Source: CAMASH01 sp041746635
GTDB taxonomy: Bacteria > Verrucomicrobiota > Verrucomicrobiia > Chthoniobacterales > Terrimicrobiaceae
DNA length: 39,592 nucleotides
NCBI GenBank assembly: GCA_041746635.1
Contig: JBGTGQ010000041.1
Coordinates: 1-39,592, forward strand
Direction of reading: 5' to 3'
In this document: positions 7,553 through 16,513 of the stretch, piece by piece
Numbering within the stretch: position 1 is the first letter of the stretch
How the letters are laid out: every line of letters starts with the position of its first letter
The notes under the pieces: model-generated
What the model was told of the DNA's origin: nothing
The model's input: the letters and a program-made list of their open reading frames with translations, nothing else
Databases searched by the model: none
Program-made: the position numbers and the translations under genes

Positions 7553-7597
7553 TTTAAGGGTGTGTTTGGGTTGAGACGGTCACCTGTTCGTTTTAGA

Positions 7598-7673
<76 letters not shown>

Positions 7674-7809
7674 ATTTGTGGCCGAAGCCGTTTCGAACAT
7701 GGTGTGTCTTCGTGTTTTCTCTTTGTCCTGAAAAAGGGTGTAAGACCCCTCCCGTCTTTACATCGTGCAAAAACGGTAGGCGTCTTCTCCCTGAAACAGA
7801 AGGGATGGA

Positions 7810-7837
7810 AACCTAACAAACCATGGGTGACTGTCAA
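7810..7837 (-). promoter_or_regulatory. Possible sigma-70 promoter of the tRNA-Thr/tuf operon
   Basis: On the minus strand a perfect -35 TTGACA (7832-7837) is followed after 16 bases by TAGGTT (7810-7815), four of six matches to the -10 consensus. It lies about 140 bases upstream of tRNA-Thr and points towards it. No other strong promoter was seen in the gap. Confidence 0.4.
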
Positions 7838-7944
7838 AATGAAAAAACAGGGAGATGCGATTGTTGTCGGGGGTGTGGCCCGTGGGCAGAAATTTCCACT
7901 CCGCCATTGCCAAGCATCCGGCCGCCGCCAATGCTGACGGGCGC

Positions 7945-8586
7945 ATGAACGCAGCAGATCTCAGGCAGGATTATCGCGCGGGCGAACTGCGCCGGGGCGA
8001 CCTCGCGCCCGATCCGTTCCGCCAGTTCGATCCCTGGTTCCAGGAGGCCCTGGCCTGTCCGCAAATCAGCGAGCCCAATGCCATGACGCTGGCAACCTGC
8101 GGCGGGGACGGGCGAGTGACCGCGCGCACGGTGCTGCTAAAGGCCTGGGACGAAAAGGGGTTCGTATTTTTCACGAACTACACCAGCCGGAAAGCCCGGC
8201 AGATCAGGGAGAATCCGCAGGCCGCGTTGCTTTTCGCCTGGCTGCCGCTGGAAAGACAGGTCTCCATCAGCGGACCGGCGGAAAAAATTTCGCTGGCGGA
8301 AAGCGTGGCCTATTTTGCCAGTCGTCCGGCCGAGAGCAAAATCGGGGCCTGGGTTTCACGGCAGAGCGATATCATCACCTCGCGCAAAATTCTCGAATTG
8401 AAATTCGAGGAAATGCGCCGCAAATTTTCCCACGGTGAAATCCCATTGCCGGATTTTTGGGGCGGCTACCGGATCGTTCCGGAAACGGTCGAGTTCTGGC
8501 AGGGCCGCCGCAGCCGGCTGCTTGACCGGTTCCTGTACTCGCGCGAACCCGGCGGCGCGTGGCGTATCGAGCGACTTTCGCCTTGA
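7945..8586 (+). CDS. pdxH: Pyridoxamine 5'-phosphate oxidase PdxH
   Basis: PdxH is an FMN enzyme that oxidises pyridoxine or pyridoxamine phosphate to pyridoxal phosphate, the active vitamin B6. The product has 213 residues from the chosen ATG, close to the usual 210-220. Typical features are the N-terminal PDPFRQFDPWFQEA, the FMN-site region RTVLLKAWDEKGFVFFTNY with SRKARQI, the GRRSRLLDR motif and the C-terminal IERLSP. A frame extension upstream to 7855 has no family similarity, so the start at 7945 is preferred. It diverges from the tuf operon. Confidence 0.95.
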   Translation: MNAADLRQDYRAGELRRGDLAPDPFRQFDPWFQEALACPQISEPNAMTLATCGGDGRVTARTVLLKAWDEKGFVFFTNYTSRKARQIRENPQAALLFAWLPLERQVSISGPAEKISLAESVAYFASRPAESKIGAWVSRQSDIITSRKILELKFEEMRRKFSHGEIPLPDFWGGYRIVPETVEFWQGRRSRLLDRFLYSREPGGAWRIERLSP

Positions 8587-8628
8587 GCGGGGTTGACTTC
8601 CCGCACAAAGGGTGGATGCTTCCCGTGT

Positions 8629-8787
8629 ATGAAAAAAATCATCCTTAGCATTGTGTGTGTTGGTTTTACTGCAGCCTCAGCCCTGGCAGGAAACTGCCCA
8701 GGCAGCGGGGGATGCGGCGACAAAAAGGAAGACACCAAAGACAAAGGTGCTGCCAAGCCCAGCCTGGTCGTCACCGTTCCCGTCTAA
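8629..8787 (+). CDS. Tiny secreted protein, unknown
   Basis: This 52-residue product starts with a clear signal peptide (MKKIILSIVCVGFTAASALA, cleavage after residue 20), leaving a mature peptide of about 32 residues that begins GNCPGSGGCGDKKEDTKDKG. The two Cys could bind metal or form a disulfide. Function is unknown. A strong terminator follows directly, which supports a real, separately transcribed gene. Confidence 0.6.
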   Translation: MKKIILSIVCVGFTAASALAGNCPGSGGCGDKKEDTKDKGAAKPSLVVTVPV

Positions 8788-8806
8788 TCTTCCCAAACCT
8801 TCCCTG

Positions 8807-8846
8807 AAAAGCGCACGGCCATAAAAGCTGTGCGCTTTTTCTTTTC
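8807..8846 (+). terminator. Intrinsic terminator
   Basis: The arms AAAAGCGCACGGC and GCTGTGCGCTTTT form a 13-base stem with one G-T pair and a 7-base loop (8820-8826), followed by a T-rich tract. It ends the transcript of the small secreted protein. Confidence 0.88.
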
Positions 8847-8858
8847 CCCGACCGGGTG

Positions 8859-9815
8859 ATGCGTTTAATCGCCGTGATGATCGATGCGCTCAATCGCTAC
8901 CGGAGGAATGGCGCTGCCGCCATCATCCGGTTCATCCCCCACTCCATGCGTCGTGCAACGCGCAGTGGCTGGGATACCATCGTCCGCACGGTCAATATAT
9001 ACGTCGAGATTGACGGCGAACAACGCGCGGCTTCCTTTGCCTACTACGTGCTGTTTTCTCTCTTTCCGCTGTTCGCCCTTCTCCTCACGGTCGGATCGAA
9101 TTTTCTCAACCCCACGGAAATCATCGGGACGATCGAGGGATTTCTGCCCATTGACGCACCGCAACAAAAATGGATCTGGGAGGCCGTTAATCACTTGGAA
9201 ACAGCCCGCAGCGGCGTGGGAACGATCTCCGTCCTGATCCTGCTCTGGTCCTCGCTACGCTTTTTCCAGGCGCTCGTCCGCGGGGTAAACCGCGCCTGGC
9301 ACACCGTTGAAATTCCCTGGTGGCAAATGCCCCTGAAAAATCTTCTCATGGTCCTGATCATCAGCAGTGCGCTTTTTGCCGGACTCCTCGCCCCGGCGCT
9401 TTTGCAAGGTGTGCGCGATGTGCTGCTTGCGGCCGAAACGTTCATCCAGGTGCATTTTCCCCATTTCAATTTGCACCTGTTTTCCAGTTTGCTTGATCTG
9501 AGCCGCTACGTCATCGGCGGTGCGGTGTTGTTTTGTTCCTTCAGCCTGCTGTACAAATTCGCACCGCGCCGGAGCGTGCTCTTTTCCCAGGTCTGGTTCC
9601 CCTCTCTCCTCGTCACAGTCTCCCTGCAGGTCTGCCAGGTTGCCTTCGTCAACTACCTCCCGCGCTTCGTCAACTACGGCATCTACGGCGCGGTCGGCGG
9701 CCTGATGCTGCTCCTGCTCTGGGTCTATTTCTCCGGCATCATCATCATTCTGGGCGGCTGCCTCTGCGCCGCACTGGCCAGAGATGATGAAGCGGGATCA
9801 CTCCATCCAGCTTAA
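8859..9815 (+). CDS. YihY/BrkB-family inner membrane protein
   Basis: The product of about 318 residues belongs to the YihY/virulence factor BrkB family (once called RNase BN by mistake). These are six-span membrane proteins of uncertain function. The family hallmark near the N-terminus is the DGEQRAASFAYYVLFSLFPL region; further spans include LISSALFAGLLAPALL-like, the YVIGGAVLFCSFSLLYKFAP region and the C-terminal GIYGAVGGLMLLLLWVYFSG. A GTG start at 8856 and a later ATG at 8877 are alternatives. Its end overlaps the converging small gene at 9798 by 18 bases. Confidence 0.9.
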   Translation: MRLIAVMIDALNRYRRNGAAAIIRFIPHSMRRATRSGWDTIVRTVNIYVEIDGEQRAASFAYYVLFSLFPLFALLLTVGSNFLNPTEIIGTIEGFLPIDAPQQKWIWEAVNHLETARSGVGTISVLILLWSSLRFFQALVRGVNRAWHTVEIPWWQMPLKNLLMVLIISSALFAGLLAPALLQGVRDVLLAAETFIQVHFPHFNLHLFSSLLDLSRYVIGGAVLFCSFSLLYKFAPRRSVLFSQVWFPSLLVTVSLQVCQVAFVNYLPRFVNYGIYGAVGGLMLLLLWVYFSGIIIILGGCLCAALARDDEAGSLHPA

Positions 9816-9947
9816 GAAATTAAAGTTGTAGGAAACCATCACCGCGACCGCAGCCACCGTGGCCAGAAAAATAAAAAGGGCAAACACGGGCAATGCGATC
9901 AAAACGCGGCGGATCAGACGGTCTTCTTTTTCCTGAGCATCAATCAT
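9798..9947 (-). CDS. Small single-span membrane protein, unknown
   Basis: This 49-residue protein has a charged N-terminus (MIDAQEKEDRLIRR) and one membrane span (about residues 15-40, VLIALPVFALFIFLATVAAVAVMV). It lies 31 bases downstream of the nitrite/sulfite reductase on the same strand and is probably co-transcribed with it. It may help to anchor or stabilise that enzyme or a partner, but this is only context. The longer frame upstream of its ATG is the reductase gene in another frame. Confidence 0.55.
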   Translation of the reverse strand: MIDAQEKEDRLIRRVLIALPVFALFIFLATVAAVAVMVSYNFNFLSWME

Positions 9948-9978
9948 GGGCGAGGAATAAAAGCGGGCCACTCCGAAG

Positions 9979-11616
9979 TCAAACGCTTTGGGGCCGATAC
10001 CGTTCGGGCAAAGCGGCGAGCAACTCATCCTTCGGGGCGCGCTCGAGAAACTCGCTGAAAATTTCGTCACCCTCTTTTTTGGCCTCGAAGGCTTTGAGCA
10101 ATCCATCGATGACAAGATGCACGTCCGCCGCGAGAATCTTGCCCTTGAGCAAGTGGTTGAAACGGCGGTTCTGGCCCAGGCGTCCAGCCACGAAAAGATC
10201 GTAGGCGTCCACCATTTTTCCCTCCACCTTCGTCTGGGCTCCCCGGAAGCCAATGTCGGCGATCTGATGCTGACCGCAGCTCGAGGGGCAGCCGCTGAAG
10301 TGCACGCGGATTTTGTCCTTGTACCAGCCGCTGGTCGCTTCCAGTTGCTCCACGAGTTCGATCATGCGGTTCTTCGTTTCCGCCACGGCCAGATTGCAAA
10401 ACTCGATGCCGGTGCAGGAGACGCAGCCTTTGCGAAAATTCGACGATTCGTAAACCAAACCCAAATTGTCCATCTCGGCCTTCATCGCGGGCAGGTTCGC
10501 CTCCGGCACATTGGGAACGATCAGGTTTTGCTTGTTGGTCAGGCGCACAAAATCCTGTCCCGGCGCGCAGTATTTCTTCGCCAGTTCCCCCACCGCGGCC
10601 AGCGCACCATCACGAATGCGCCCGCCCGGGAAGGTGAGCCCCACCCAGTGCAAACCCGACTGGCTTTGAGCGTGAATGCCCATATGATCCGTTTCCTGAT
10701 CGCGCGGAAAAACAAACTCGGTGTGGCGTTCGAGCTGATAGCCGAGGCGCGTTTCCACCTCGGCCAGAATCTTTTCGACTCCCCAGTCCGCCACCAGAAA
10801 CTTGAAGCGGGCGCGGTTGCGCTTGGCCCGGTAGCCCTCGTCGCGAAACACCTCGGTGATCGCCTTGGCCACCGGCCAGGCCTGATCGGGCGGCACCCAC
10901 ACCGGCAACACCTGCGCCATGTGCGGCGAACTGGAGAGCCCGCCCCCCACCTTCACGCCATAGCCAACTTCGCAGCGCCCGTTGACCAACCCGAACATGC
11001 CCAGGCAATTGATGTCCGGCTGATGGCAATGAATCGGGCATCCGCTGATGCCGATTTTGTACTTGCGCGGCAGATTCGAGAATTCCTTCGTGTTCGTCAG
11101 CTTGGCACTGATTTCCAGCATCTGCGGCGTTGCATCCAGGATCTGATGCGGGTCGATGCCGGACACCGGGCAGCAGGCCACATTGCGGGTGATGTCCCCG
11201 CAAGCCCCGCTGGTGATAAGGCCCACCTTGTCCAACATCTCGAAAATCGGCGGAATATCCTCGATGCGCAGCCAGTGATATTGGATTGTCTGCCGCGTCG
11301 TGATGTCGCTGAAACCGTGCCCGTATTCATCGCCGATCCGGGAAAGCGCGATGGCCTGATCCCCCGTGAGCTGACCGCCGGGAATCTTGGTGCGCAACAT
11401 GAAATACCCGCTGTTCTTCGGTTTTTGCCGGTAAACTCCATACCATTTCATCCGGTCAAAATCGTCTTCCGTGATGGCCGCGAAGCCCAGTTTCGCATAG
11501 CGATAAATGTCGTGAATGACGTCAAGGCCGTCCTTTTCCAGCTTCATCCGTTCGGGCGGAGGAACCTCAATCAGGCCGTTTTTTATCGCTTCAAAATTGG
11601 GGTGGATGTCAATCAT
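9979..11616 (-). CDS. Siroheme nitrite/sulfite reductase (ferredoxin type)
   Basis: This 545-residue enzyme carries out six-electron reduction of nitrite to ammonia or sulfite to sulfide. It shows the duplicated ferredoxin-like half domain (about 60-125 and 310-370) and siroheme/4Fe-4S domains. The cluster-siroheme ligands are C401-x5-C407 (SCTGIEFC) and C443-x3-C447 (SGCPSSC). The first half has an additional, probably non-cluster, ISGCPIHC. Nitrite and sulfite reductases of this size are hard to separate by sequence. There are no nitrate-assimilation or sulfate-assimilation genes adjacent, only the small membrane protein downstream. It diverges from the pseudopilin-like gene. Confidence 0.9.
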   Translation of the reverse strand: MIDIHPNFEAIKNGLIEVPPPERMKLEKDGLDVIHDIYRYAKLGFAAITEDDFDRMKWYGVYRQKPKNSGYFMLRTKIPGGQLTGDQAIALSRIGDEYGHGFSDITTRQTIQYHWLRIEDIPPIFEMLDKVGLITSGACGDITRNVACCPVSGIDPHQILDATPQMLEISAKLTNTKEFSNLPRKYKIGISGCPIHCHQPDINCLGMFGLVNGRCEVGYGVKVGGGLSSSPHMAQVLPVWVPPDQAWPVAKAITEVFRDEGYRAKRNRARFKFLVADWGVEKILAEVETRLGYQLERHTEFVFPRDQETDHMGIHAQSQSGLHWVGLTFPGGRIRDGALAAVGELAKKYCAPGQDFVRLTNKQNLIVPNVPEANLPAMKAEMDNLGLVYESSNFRKGCVSCTGIEFCNLAVAETKNRMIELVEQLEATSGWYKDKIRVHFSGCPSSCGQHQIADIGFRGAQTKVEGKMVDAYDLFVAGRLGQNRRFNHLLKGKILAADVHLVIDGLLKAFEAKKEGDEIFSEFLERAPKDELLAALPERYRPQSV

Positions 11617-11734
11617 CGGTCAGGTACGTCGTTATTAAAAGTGCAGGGTGATGGAAGGTCTTGCAAAGGGCTTTTTTTGCAAGAGCAAAAATCTTGTCCC
11701 TTGCACGGACAATTTCCCGGGCCATTAGAAGGGG

Positions 11735-12385
11735 ATGCGAAACATCCGCGGCTTAACGCTCATCGAATTGTTGATTGTGATTGCCATCATCAGCACCCTC
11801 GCGGTCATGGTCGTGGCGAACTGGGGGAACATGAAACTTTACTCCCAACGAACCGCCACTCTGAACAACATGCGCCAGATCGGCGTCGCATTCTACAGCT
11901 ACGCCGGAGACAACGACTCCCGCCTCCCCCGACGGATCGCCGGTGCCACCAACCCCCACGACAAATGGCCCAAACTCCTTCACGACTATCTGCAAGATAC
12001 CCGCGTCTATGCCGCTGCGGGTGACCGCAGCAATTTCATTTTCCAAAACAAGGACCCCCTCAGCAACTCTAACAACCACACCAGCTACATCATGAATGGC
12101 TATAACGACATTGGGGCCCAGACCAACGACGCCGTGGAAGTCCGCCTCACCCAGCTGGAAAAACCCGCCAGCGTCATCCTTCTCGGCACGCCGTACAGCG
12201 GAAGCACCCATTTTTACATGGACATGCTCGAGGGCGAAAACGGCAACCACGTGGATGTGCTCAACCTCACCCTGTATGGCGAAGGCACGGCTTACCTCTT
12301 TGCCGACGGATCGGCCCGGTTCCTTACGACCAACATGTACAACCCCCAGCTCTGGCTGGTGAACAAGGATTTCCCCCTGCCTTGA
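11735..12385 (+). CDS. Prepilin-type N-terminal domain protein (pseudopilin, Verrucomicrobia type)
   Basis: The 216-residue protein starts MRNIRGLTLIELLIVIAIIS, a type IV prepilin leader with cleavage after Gly6 and Glu at +5, and a hydrophobic helix to about residue 27. The body resembles the large family of pseudopilin-like proteins in Planctomycetes and Verrucomicrobia that have a C-terminal H-x-DG type motif; here FADGSARFL is seen near residues 189-197. AGAAGGGG precedes the ATG as a strong ribosome-binding site. Such proteins are usually envelope-associated and of unknown role. No secretion or pilus genes are adjacent. Confidence 0.85.
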   Translation: MRNIRGLTLIELLIVIAIISTLAVMVVANWGNMKLYSQRTATLNNMRQIGVAFYSYAGDNDSRLPRRIAGATNPHDKWPKLLHDYLQDTRVYAAAGDRSNFIFQNKDPLSNSNNHTSYIMNGYNDIGAQTNDAVEVRLTQLEKPASVILLGTPYSGSTHFYMDMLEGENGNHVDVLNLTLYGEGTAYLFADGSARFLTTNMYNPQLWLVNKDFPLP

Positions 12386-12509
12386 GGACAGGTCCGATCT
12401 CTCGAAGTTGTCGGCTCTGCCGGGGCGGTCTATCGGGCCCCGGGCCGGGCCGGCCGCGACTTACCTTCAAATGGAACCCGCCTAGGGGCTCGCAGCCCGG
12501 GTCACATCG

Positions 12510-12659
12510 CTATTCTTGCGATTCCGATTTGGGAGCATCGGCGTTCTCCTCCGTGCGAGGCGACTCGCCTTCCTGTTTGCGAATTTTCTTTTCTTCTTTC
12601 TTTGCTTTTTTCGCCATCTCGCGCCGGCGCTTTTCAAATTGATAATTGGGTTTTGCCAA
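12510..12659 (-). CDS. Conserved Lys/Glu-rich small protein with TTG start
   Basis: This 49-residue product starts (M)AKPNYQFEKRRREMAKKA and continues with a run of Lys, Glu and Arg. The opening matches a widespread small bacterial protein that I recall starting MAKPNYxFEKRxRELAKK; its function is unknown. The only start upstream of this conserved beginning is TTG at 12659, because the in-frame codons upstream contain no ATG or GTG before a stop. The highly charged helical nature suggests a nucleic-acid or ribosome associated role, which is inference. It converges with the pseudopilin-like gene at 12385. Confidence 0.65.
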   Translation of the reverse strand: MAKPNYQFEKRRREMAKKAKKEEKKIRKQEGESPRTEENADAPKSESQE

Positions 12660-12844
12660 GGGATGTGTTTTTTCGTGGTTGAGTGTTGTCTAATCTCCGG
12701 CGCGGAAACCTCCTCCGTGACGGCATCGGGAAATAAAATCAAGTCCGTGCCCGACTGCACGCTTTTCCGTCGACGACCTGCCCGCGCCCCTGGTTGACGG
12801 CTCCGCGCTCATCCGGCAATTACAGCCTGACGTTATCAAGAAAA

Positions 12845-13864
12845 ATGTCCCCAACCGCCCAACTCGACCGCCTGCTGGAAGCGCCAGATCCGATCCTGGC
12901 CCTTGCTCCCATGCAGGATGTCACTGACCTGCCCTTCTGGCGGTTGATGTCGCACTATGGCGGGGCGGATCTTTATTTCACCGAATATTTCCGCGTGCAT
13001 CCCCAGTCCCGCCTGGACAAACCCATCCTCGCTTCGATCACGCAAAATCCCACCGGCTGTCCGGTCATTGCCCAAATGATCGGCAACGATATTTCCGCGT
13101 TGACGCGCACCGCCCGTGCGCTGCAAGAGCATCCGATTGCCGGAATCGATTTGAACCTCGGCTGCCCCGCGCCCGTGGTTTATCGCAAATGCGCCGGCGG
13201 CGGGCTGCTGCGCGATTTGCCCTTGGTGGATGCGATCCTCGGGGCGTTGCGGGAGGCCATCTCCGGACGATTCACGGTGAAAACCCGCCTCGGATTCGAC
13301 GACGAGCGCACCATCGACGCCCTCCTGCCCCTGTTCGCCCGCCACTCCCTCGATTTGCTCACGGTGCATGGCCGCACCGTCAAACAAATGTACCGCGACG
13401 GAGTCCGCTACGATCTGATCGGCCACGCGGCCGCCGCGCTGCCCTTTCCCGTGCTGGCAAACGGCAATATTTCCTCTGCTCCCACCGCCGCCCAGGTCCT
13501 GCGCGAGACGGGCGTGCGCGGATTAATGATCGGACGCAGCGCGGTTCGGAACCCCTGGATCTTCACCCAAATCCGCCAACACCTGCGGGGCGAATCCGTT
13601 ATTTTTCCCACTGGAAGCGAGGTACTCGCATATGTTCACGCCTTATATGAAACCGTCTGCACACCCGGCATTCGCGAAATCCAGCAGGTTCAGAAAATGA
13701 AAAAATACACCAACTTTCTCGGCGAAGGATTGGAAGCGCCCGACGAGTTTCTACACGCCATCCGCCGCGTGACCACGCGGGAGGAATTTTTTGCCATCTG
13801 CTCGCGGCATCTCGATCACGATAACCCCATGTCCCTGACCCCGCGCGTTGCCGGGTCGGCCTAA
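12845..13864 (+). CDS. tRNA-dihydrouridine synthase (Dus family)
   Basis: This FMN enzyme reduces specific uridines of tRNA to dihydrouridine. From ATG 12845 it has 339 residues. The TIM-barrel motifs are visible: ALAPMQDVTDLPF (FMN-binding N-terminus), TEYFRVHP, QMIGNDIS, DLNLGCPAP, KCAGGGLLRD with the probable catalytic Cys, VKTRLGFDDERT, LTVHGRTVKQMY, VLANGNI and GLMIGRSAVRNPWIF. Subfamily (A, B or C) is not clear. The open frame extends upstream to 12794, but that part lacks similarity. Confidence 0.93.
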   Translation: MSPTAQLDRLLEAPDPILALAPMQDVTDLPFWRLMSHYGGADLYFTEYFRVHPQSRLDKPILASITQNPTGCPVIAQMIGNDISALTRTARALQEHPIAGIDLNLGCPAPVVYRKCAGGGLLRDLPLVDAILGALREAISGRFTVKTRLGFDDERTIDALLPLFARHSLDLLTVHGRTVKQMYRDGVRYDLIGHAAAALPFPVLANGNISSAPTAAQVLRETGVRGLMIGRSAVRNPWIFTQIRQHLRGESVIFPTGSEVLAYVHALYETVCTPGIREIQQVQKMKKYTNFLGEGLEAPDEFLHAIRRVTTREEFFAICSRHLDHDNPMSLTPRVAGSA

Positions 13865-13868
13865 CGCC

Positions 13869-15110
13869 TCAATCCGGCCAAAGCCAGAGAATGGCTCCGC
13901 CGCAAATCAGCGCCAAACCAAAGGCGGCGGCGATGCGCAAAGTCAGGGCCCGCGGTCCGAGCCAGGCCACCACGGCAAACTTGAAGACAAAATTCGCCAA
14001 GCCCGCGATCAGGATGGTGCGCCAGGCCGTCGCCGGGTCAATGGCCCCGGCGTTCGCCATTTGCGCCGTTGAGAGCGTGATCGCATCCATGTCGGTGAAT
14101 CCGGATATCACCCCCACAACATAAAGACCGGCCGAGCCGAAATGATCCTTGGCCACGGCCACCGACAGTAACACCAGCGCATACAACCCGCCAAAAACGA
14201 ATGCCGACTTCAGCTCGGTGGGATTGTCCTGCTCCGGCATCTTCGTCCGCTGCTCACGACTGACGAAAAACAAACCCGCCGCGATGAGGCAGCACGCCGC
14301 CAGCATCACCACAATCGGCGGAGCCAGCGCCACCAGACTGCCCGGGGCGACCACTGCAATTTCCACCACCACCCGCGCCAGCGACATGCAGGCCGCGATC
14401 ATGATGACGAGCGCCGCCAGCGGCGCCAGGGCAACTTGCGAAGCCGCGCGGCGGGTCAGGCTCACCGTGGTGGCCGTGCTGGAAATCAACCCGCCGATCA
14501 CGCCTCCGAGCAAGGTCCCCGCCCTCGCCCCGAAAAATTTGTACGCCACGTAACCGCAGAGGCTGATCCCCACGATCAGCACAACCATCAACCAGAGCTT
14601 GAAGGGATTCCAAACGCCGTAAGGCCCGAACTCCTGATTGGGCAGAACCGGCAGGATGATCAGGCTGAGCAGCACAAACTGCATGATCGCCCGCATGTCT
14701 TTCTCCCCCACCGCTGCGGCGAAGTTATGCATCGGTTTTTTATGGTGCAACACAAGGGTCATGACTCCCCCGACCACCACGGCCACAAACATACTTCCCA
14801 CCACGATGCAGGCTCCCAGAACGTAAAGCAGCAGAACGGCAACCTCCGTGGTGATGCCCGGATCAATTTTCCCGGCTCTCAGTTTGGCGATATTCGCCGT
14901 GAGCACCACCGCCGTCAACGCCAGCAACCCAGCCGCCACGATCCAGCCACCGGCAACCTGCCCGACTTGGGCGCAGACCGTTCCGAAAAGCGAAATAAAG
15001 GGAAACGTACGAATCCCGGCGATCGAAGACTCCCGGCGCTCGCGTTCCAGACCCAGCAACAACCCGAGCCCGAGCGAGACGGCCAGTTGTTGAACCGTGA
15101 GAACGTCCAC
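13869..15110 (-). CDS. MgtC/SapB-DUF4010 family membrane protein
   Basis: This 413-residue, largely hydrophobic protein has an N-terminal MgtC/SapB-like domain (LGLGLLLGLERERR, GIRTFPFISLFG, then three or four spans) and a C-terminal DUF4010 domain with several spans (GGVIGGLISSTATTVSLTRR, GFTDMDAITLSTAQMA). Members are probably ion or small-molecule transporters or regulators, but the function of this combined family is not established. It converges with dus, separated by only 4 bases. Confidence 0.88.
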   Translation of the reverse strand: MDVLTVQQLAVSLGLGLLLGLERERRESSIAGIRTFPFISLFGTVCAQVGQVAGGWIVAAGLLALTAVVLTANIAKLRAGKIDPGITTEVAVLLLYVLGACIVVGSMFVAVVVGGVMTLVLHHKKPMHNFAAAVGEKDMRAIMQFVLLSLIILPVLPNQEFGPYGVWNPFKLWLMVVLIVGISLCGYVAYKFFGARAGTLLGGVIGGLISSTATTVSLTRRAASQVALAPLAALVIMIAACMSLARVVVEIAVVAPGSLVALAPPIVVMLAACCLIAAGLFFVSREQRTKMPEQDNPTELKSAFVFGGLYALVLLSVAVAKDHFGSAGLYVVGVISGFTDMDAITLSTAQMANAGAIDPATAWRTILIAGLANFVFKFAVVAWLGPRALTLRIAAAFGLALICGGAILWLWPD

Positions 15111-15279
15111 GCTTTACCTTACCACGACTCACCCCGCTTTTCGGAAACTTTTTTGTCGTGGGCAACGATTCTGGGATCGGACATGTCCCACCTTAGGTCA
15201 GAAGGTTTTGCCCATGAGGCCACTGGAGATTTTTACGGTGCGTTTTTCAGCGGGCCGCCGCACGAGCGGAAAATCCGGA

Positions 15280-16353
15280 TTAATTGATGGATACAGGCAC
15301 GCCCGTTTTCACTTTGGCCACTAGGCGGACCACATCCCAATTCGCCAGGCGAATGCAGCCGTGGCTTTCGGAACGACCGATGGCGTCGGGTTCGCTGGTC
15401 CCGTGCAAACCGATGCCTTTTTTATTGAGCTGAATCCAGACGACACCCACCGGGTTATTCGGACCGGGAGGAAGCATGTGAAAATCGCTGCTGCGCTCGC
15501 CCTGCTTGAGCATGGCCTCGTCGTACCGAAACTCGGGCATGCGGGCGACGCCCGTCACCTTCCACTCTCCCACCGGCGCCTTCGTTTGCTCGGAACCCAC
15601 CGTCACGGGATAAGCGGCCACCAGTTTGCCTTCCTCATAAACGCAAAGCATGTTGGTTTTCGTATCCACTTTCACCGACGCGCCGGCGGGCTTCTCGGCC
15701 GCGTCAGCGTTTTTCTCGCCCTTCTCGGATTTCGATTTTTGCGCGTTGTCGCCTTTCTCACCATCGTCGGTGGAGGTCTTGCCGGACGGTGCCGCAGAGG
15801 AGGTGAGTTCAAAGGGCTCCACGTTCGGGACGGTCAGCGCATCGCCCGCCTTGAGGGATTCGGTTTTTCCGGGATTCAACTCCGCGAGGAAATCCGCATC
15901 CGCATGAAATTTCTCCGCGATGGCTTCCACGGCAGAGCGATACGGCATCGACTTCTGCTCGGCCTGCTCCGGCACGGAAGCCGCCATCTTACCGACCGAT
16001 TGCAGATCCGCCTCGGTCACGGTGTAGCTGATAAAAACCGGATCGACACTCGCGAGGTCAAGCCCGGTGACATCGGGCACCGCATCCTCTGAATTCTCGG
16101 CCGCGGCCTTTGATGAAACAGCCCCCGCCTCCAACGACTGACGATAGAGCGCCAGAGCCTTCACCGTGAATTCGCCGTAGCGACCATCGATCTTTCCCGG
16201 CGCAAATTCCGCCCGATCCAGAAACACCTGCAGGCGCGTAGCCGCCTCCATGGCCTCCCGGCCACGGGGCCCCGGCTCTTTGGCCGATAGGATCGGCGTG
16301 GGTACCAACGCGGCCAGAAAAGCCGCCCGAAGGAAAAATCGCTTGTAAGTCAC
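15280..16353 (-). CDS. L,D-transpeptidase (YkuD) with peptidoglycan-binding modules
   Basis: The 357-residue protein has a signal peptide (about residues 1-23), a peptidoglycan-binding type 1-like region (about 40-75, LQVFLDRAEFAPGKIDGRYG), a LysM-like part (about 140-180, with AIAEKFHADADFLAELNPG and LKAGDALTVP), a charged Lys/Glu/Ser-rich linker (about 190-225) and the YkuD catalytic domain. The catalytic motif is SHGCIRL (Cys333) with GLHGTSEP upstream. It would make 3-3 cross-links in peptidoglycan or attach proteins to it. The gene is alone on its strand between DUF4010 and ogt. Confidence 0.93.
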   Translation of the reverse strand: MTYKRFFLRAAFLAALVPTPILSAKEPGPRGREAMEAATRLQVFLDRAEFAPGKIDGRYGEFTVKALALYRQSLEAGAVSSKAAAENSEDAVPDVTGLDLASVDPVFISYTVTEADLQSVGKMAASVPEQAEQKSMPYRSAVEAIAEKFHADADFLAELNPGKTESLKAGDALTVPNVEPFELTSSAAPSGKTSTDDGEKGDNAQKSKSEKGEKNADAAEKPAGASVKVDTKTNMLCVYEEGKLVAAYPVTVGSEQTKAPVGEWKVTGVARMPEFRYDEAMLKQGERSSDFHMLPPGPNNPVGVVWIQLNKKGIGLHGTSEPDAIGRSESHGCIRLANWDVVRLVAKVKTGVPVSIN

Positions 16354-16513
16354 ATCGAAGATCGTGGAGCAACCTCCTCGTGGCTGTATAAACTATAGCG
16401 AAGGAAGCAGGGTTAATGGATGAGAGAGCTTCAGCATCATAATCTTTGTCGATTGGTCTGCTCGCCCATTGGGGAAAGCCCGGATTAAGCGGCCACCGCT
16501 CAACTCTATACGC

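Noticed and set aside
11660..11683. CTTGCAAA/TTTGCAAG hairpin between the reductase and the pseudopilin-like gene as a terminator
   Set aside because: It lies in a divergent promoter region, so termination makes little sense; it might be an operator, but nothing more can be said.
9988..12024. Open frame of 678 codons on the plus strand across the reductase gene
   Set aside because: It is antisense to the siroheme reductase, whose sequence and cysteine motifs are unmistakable. High GC with little T in the third position gives long antisense frames here.
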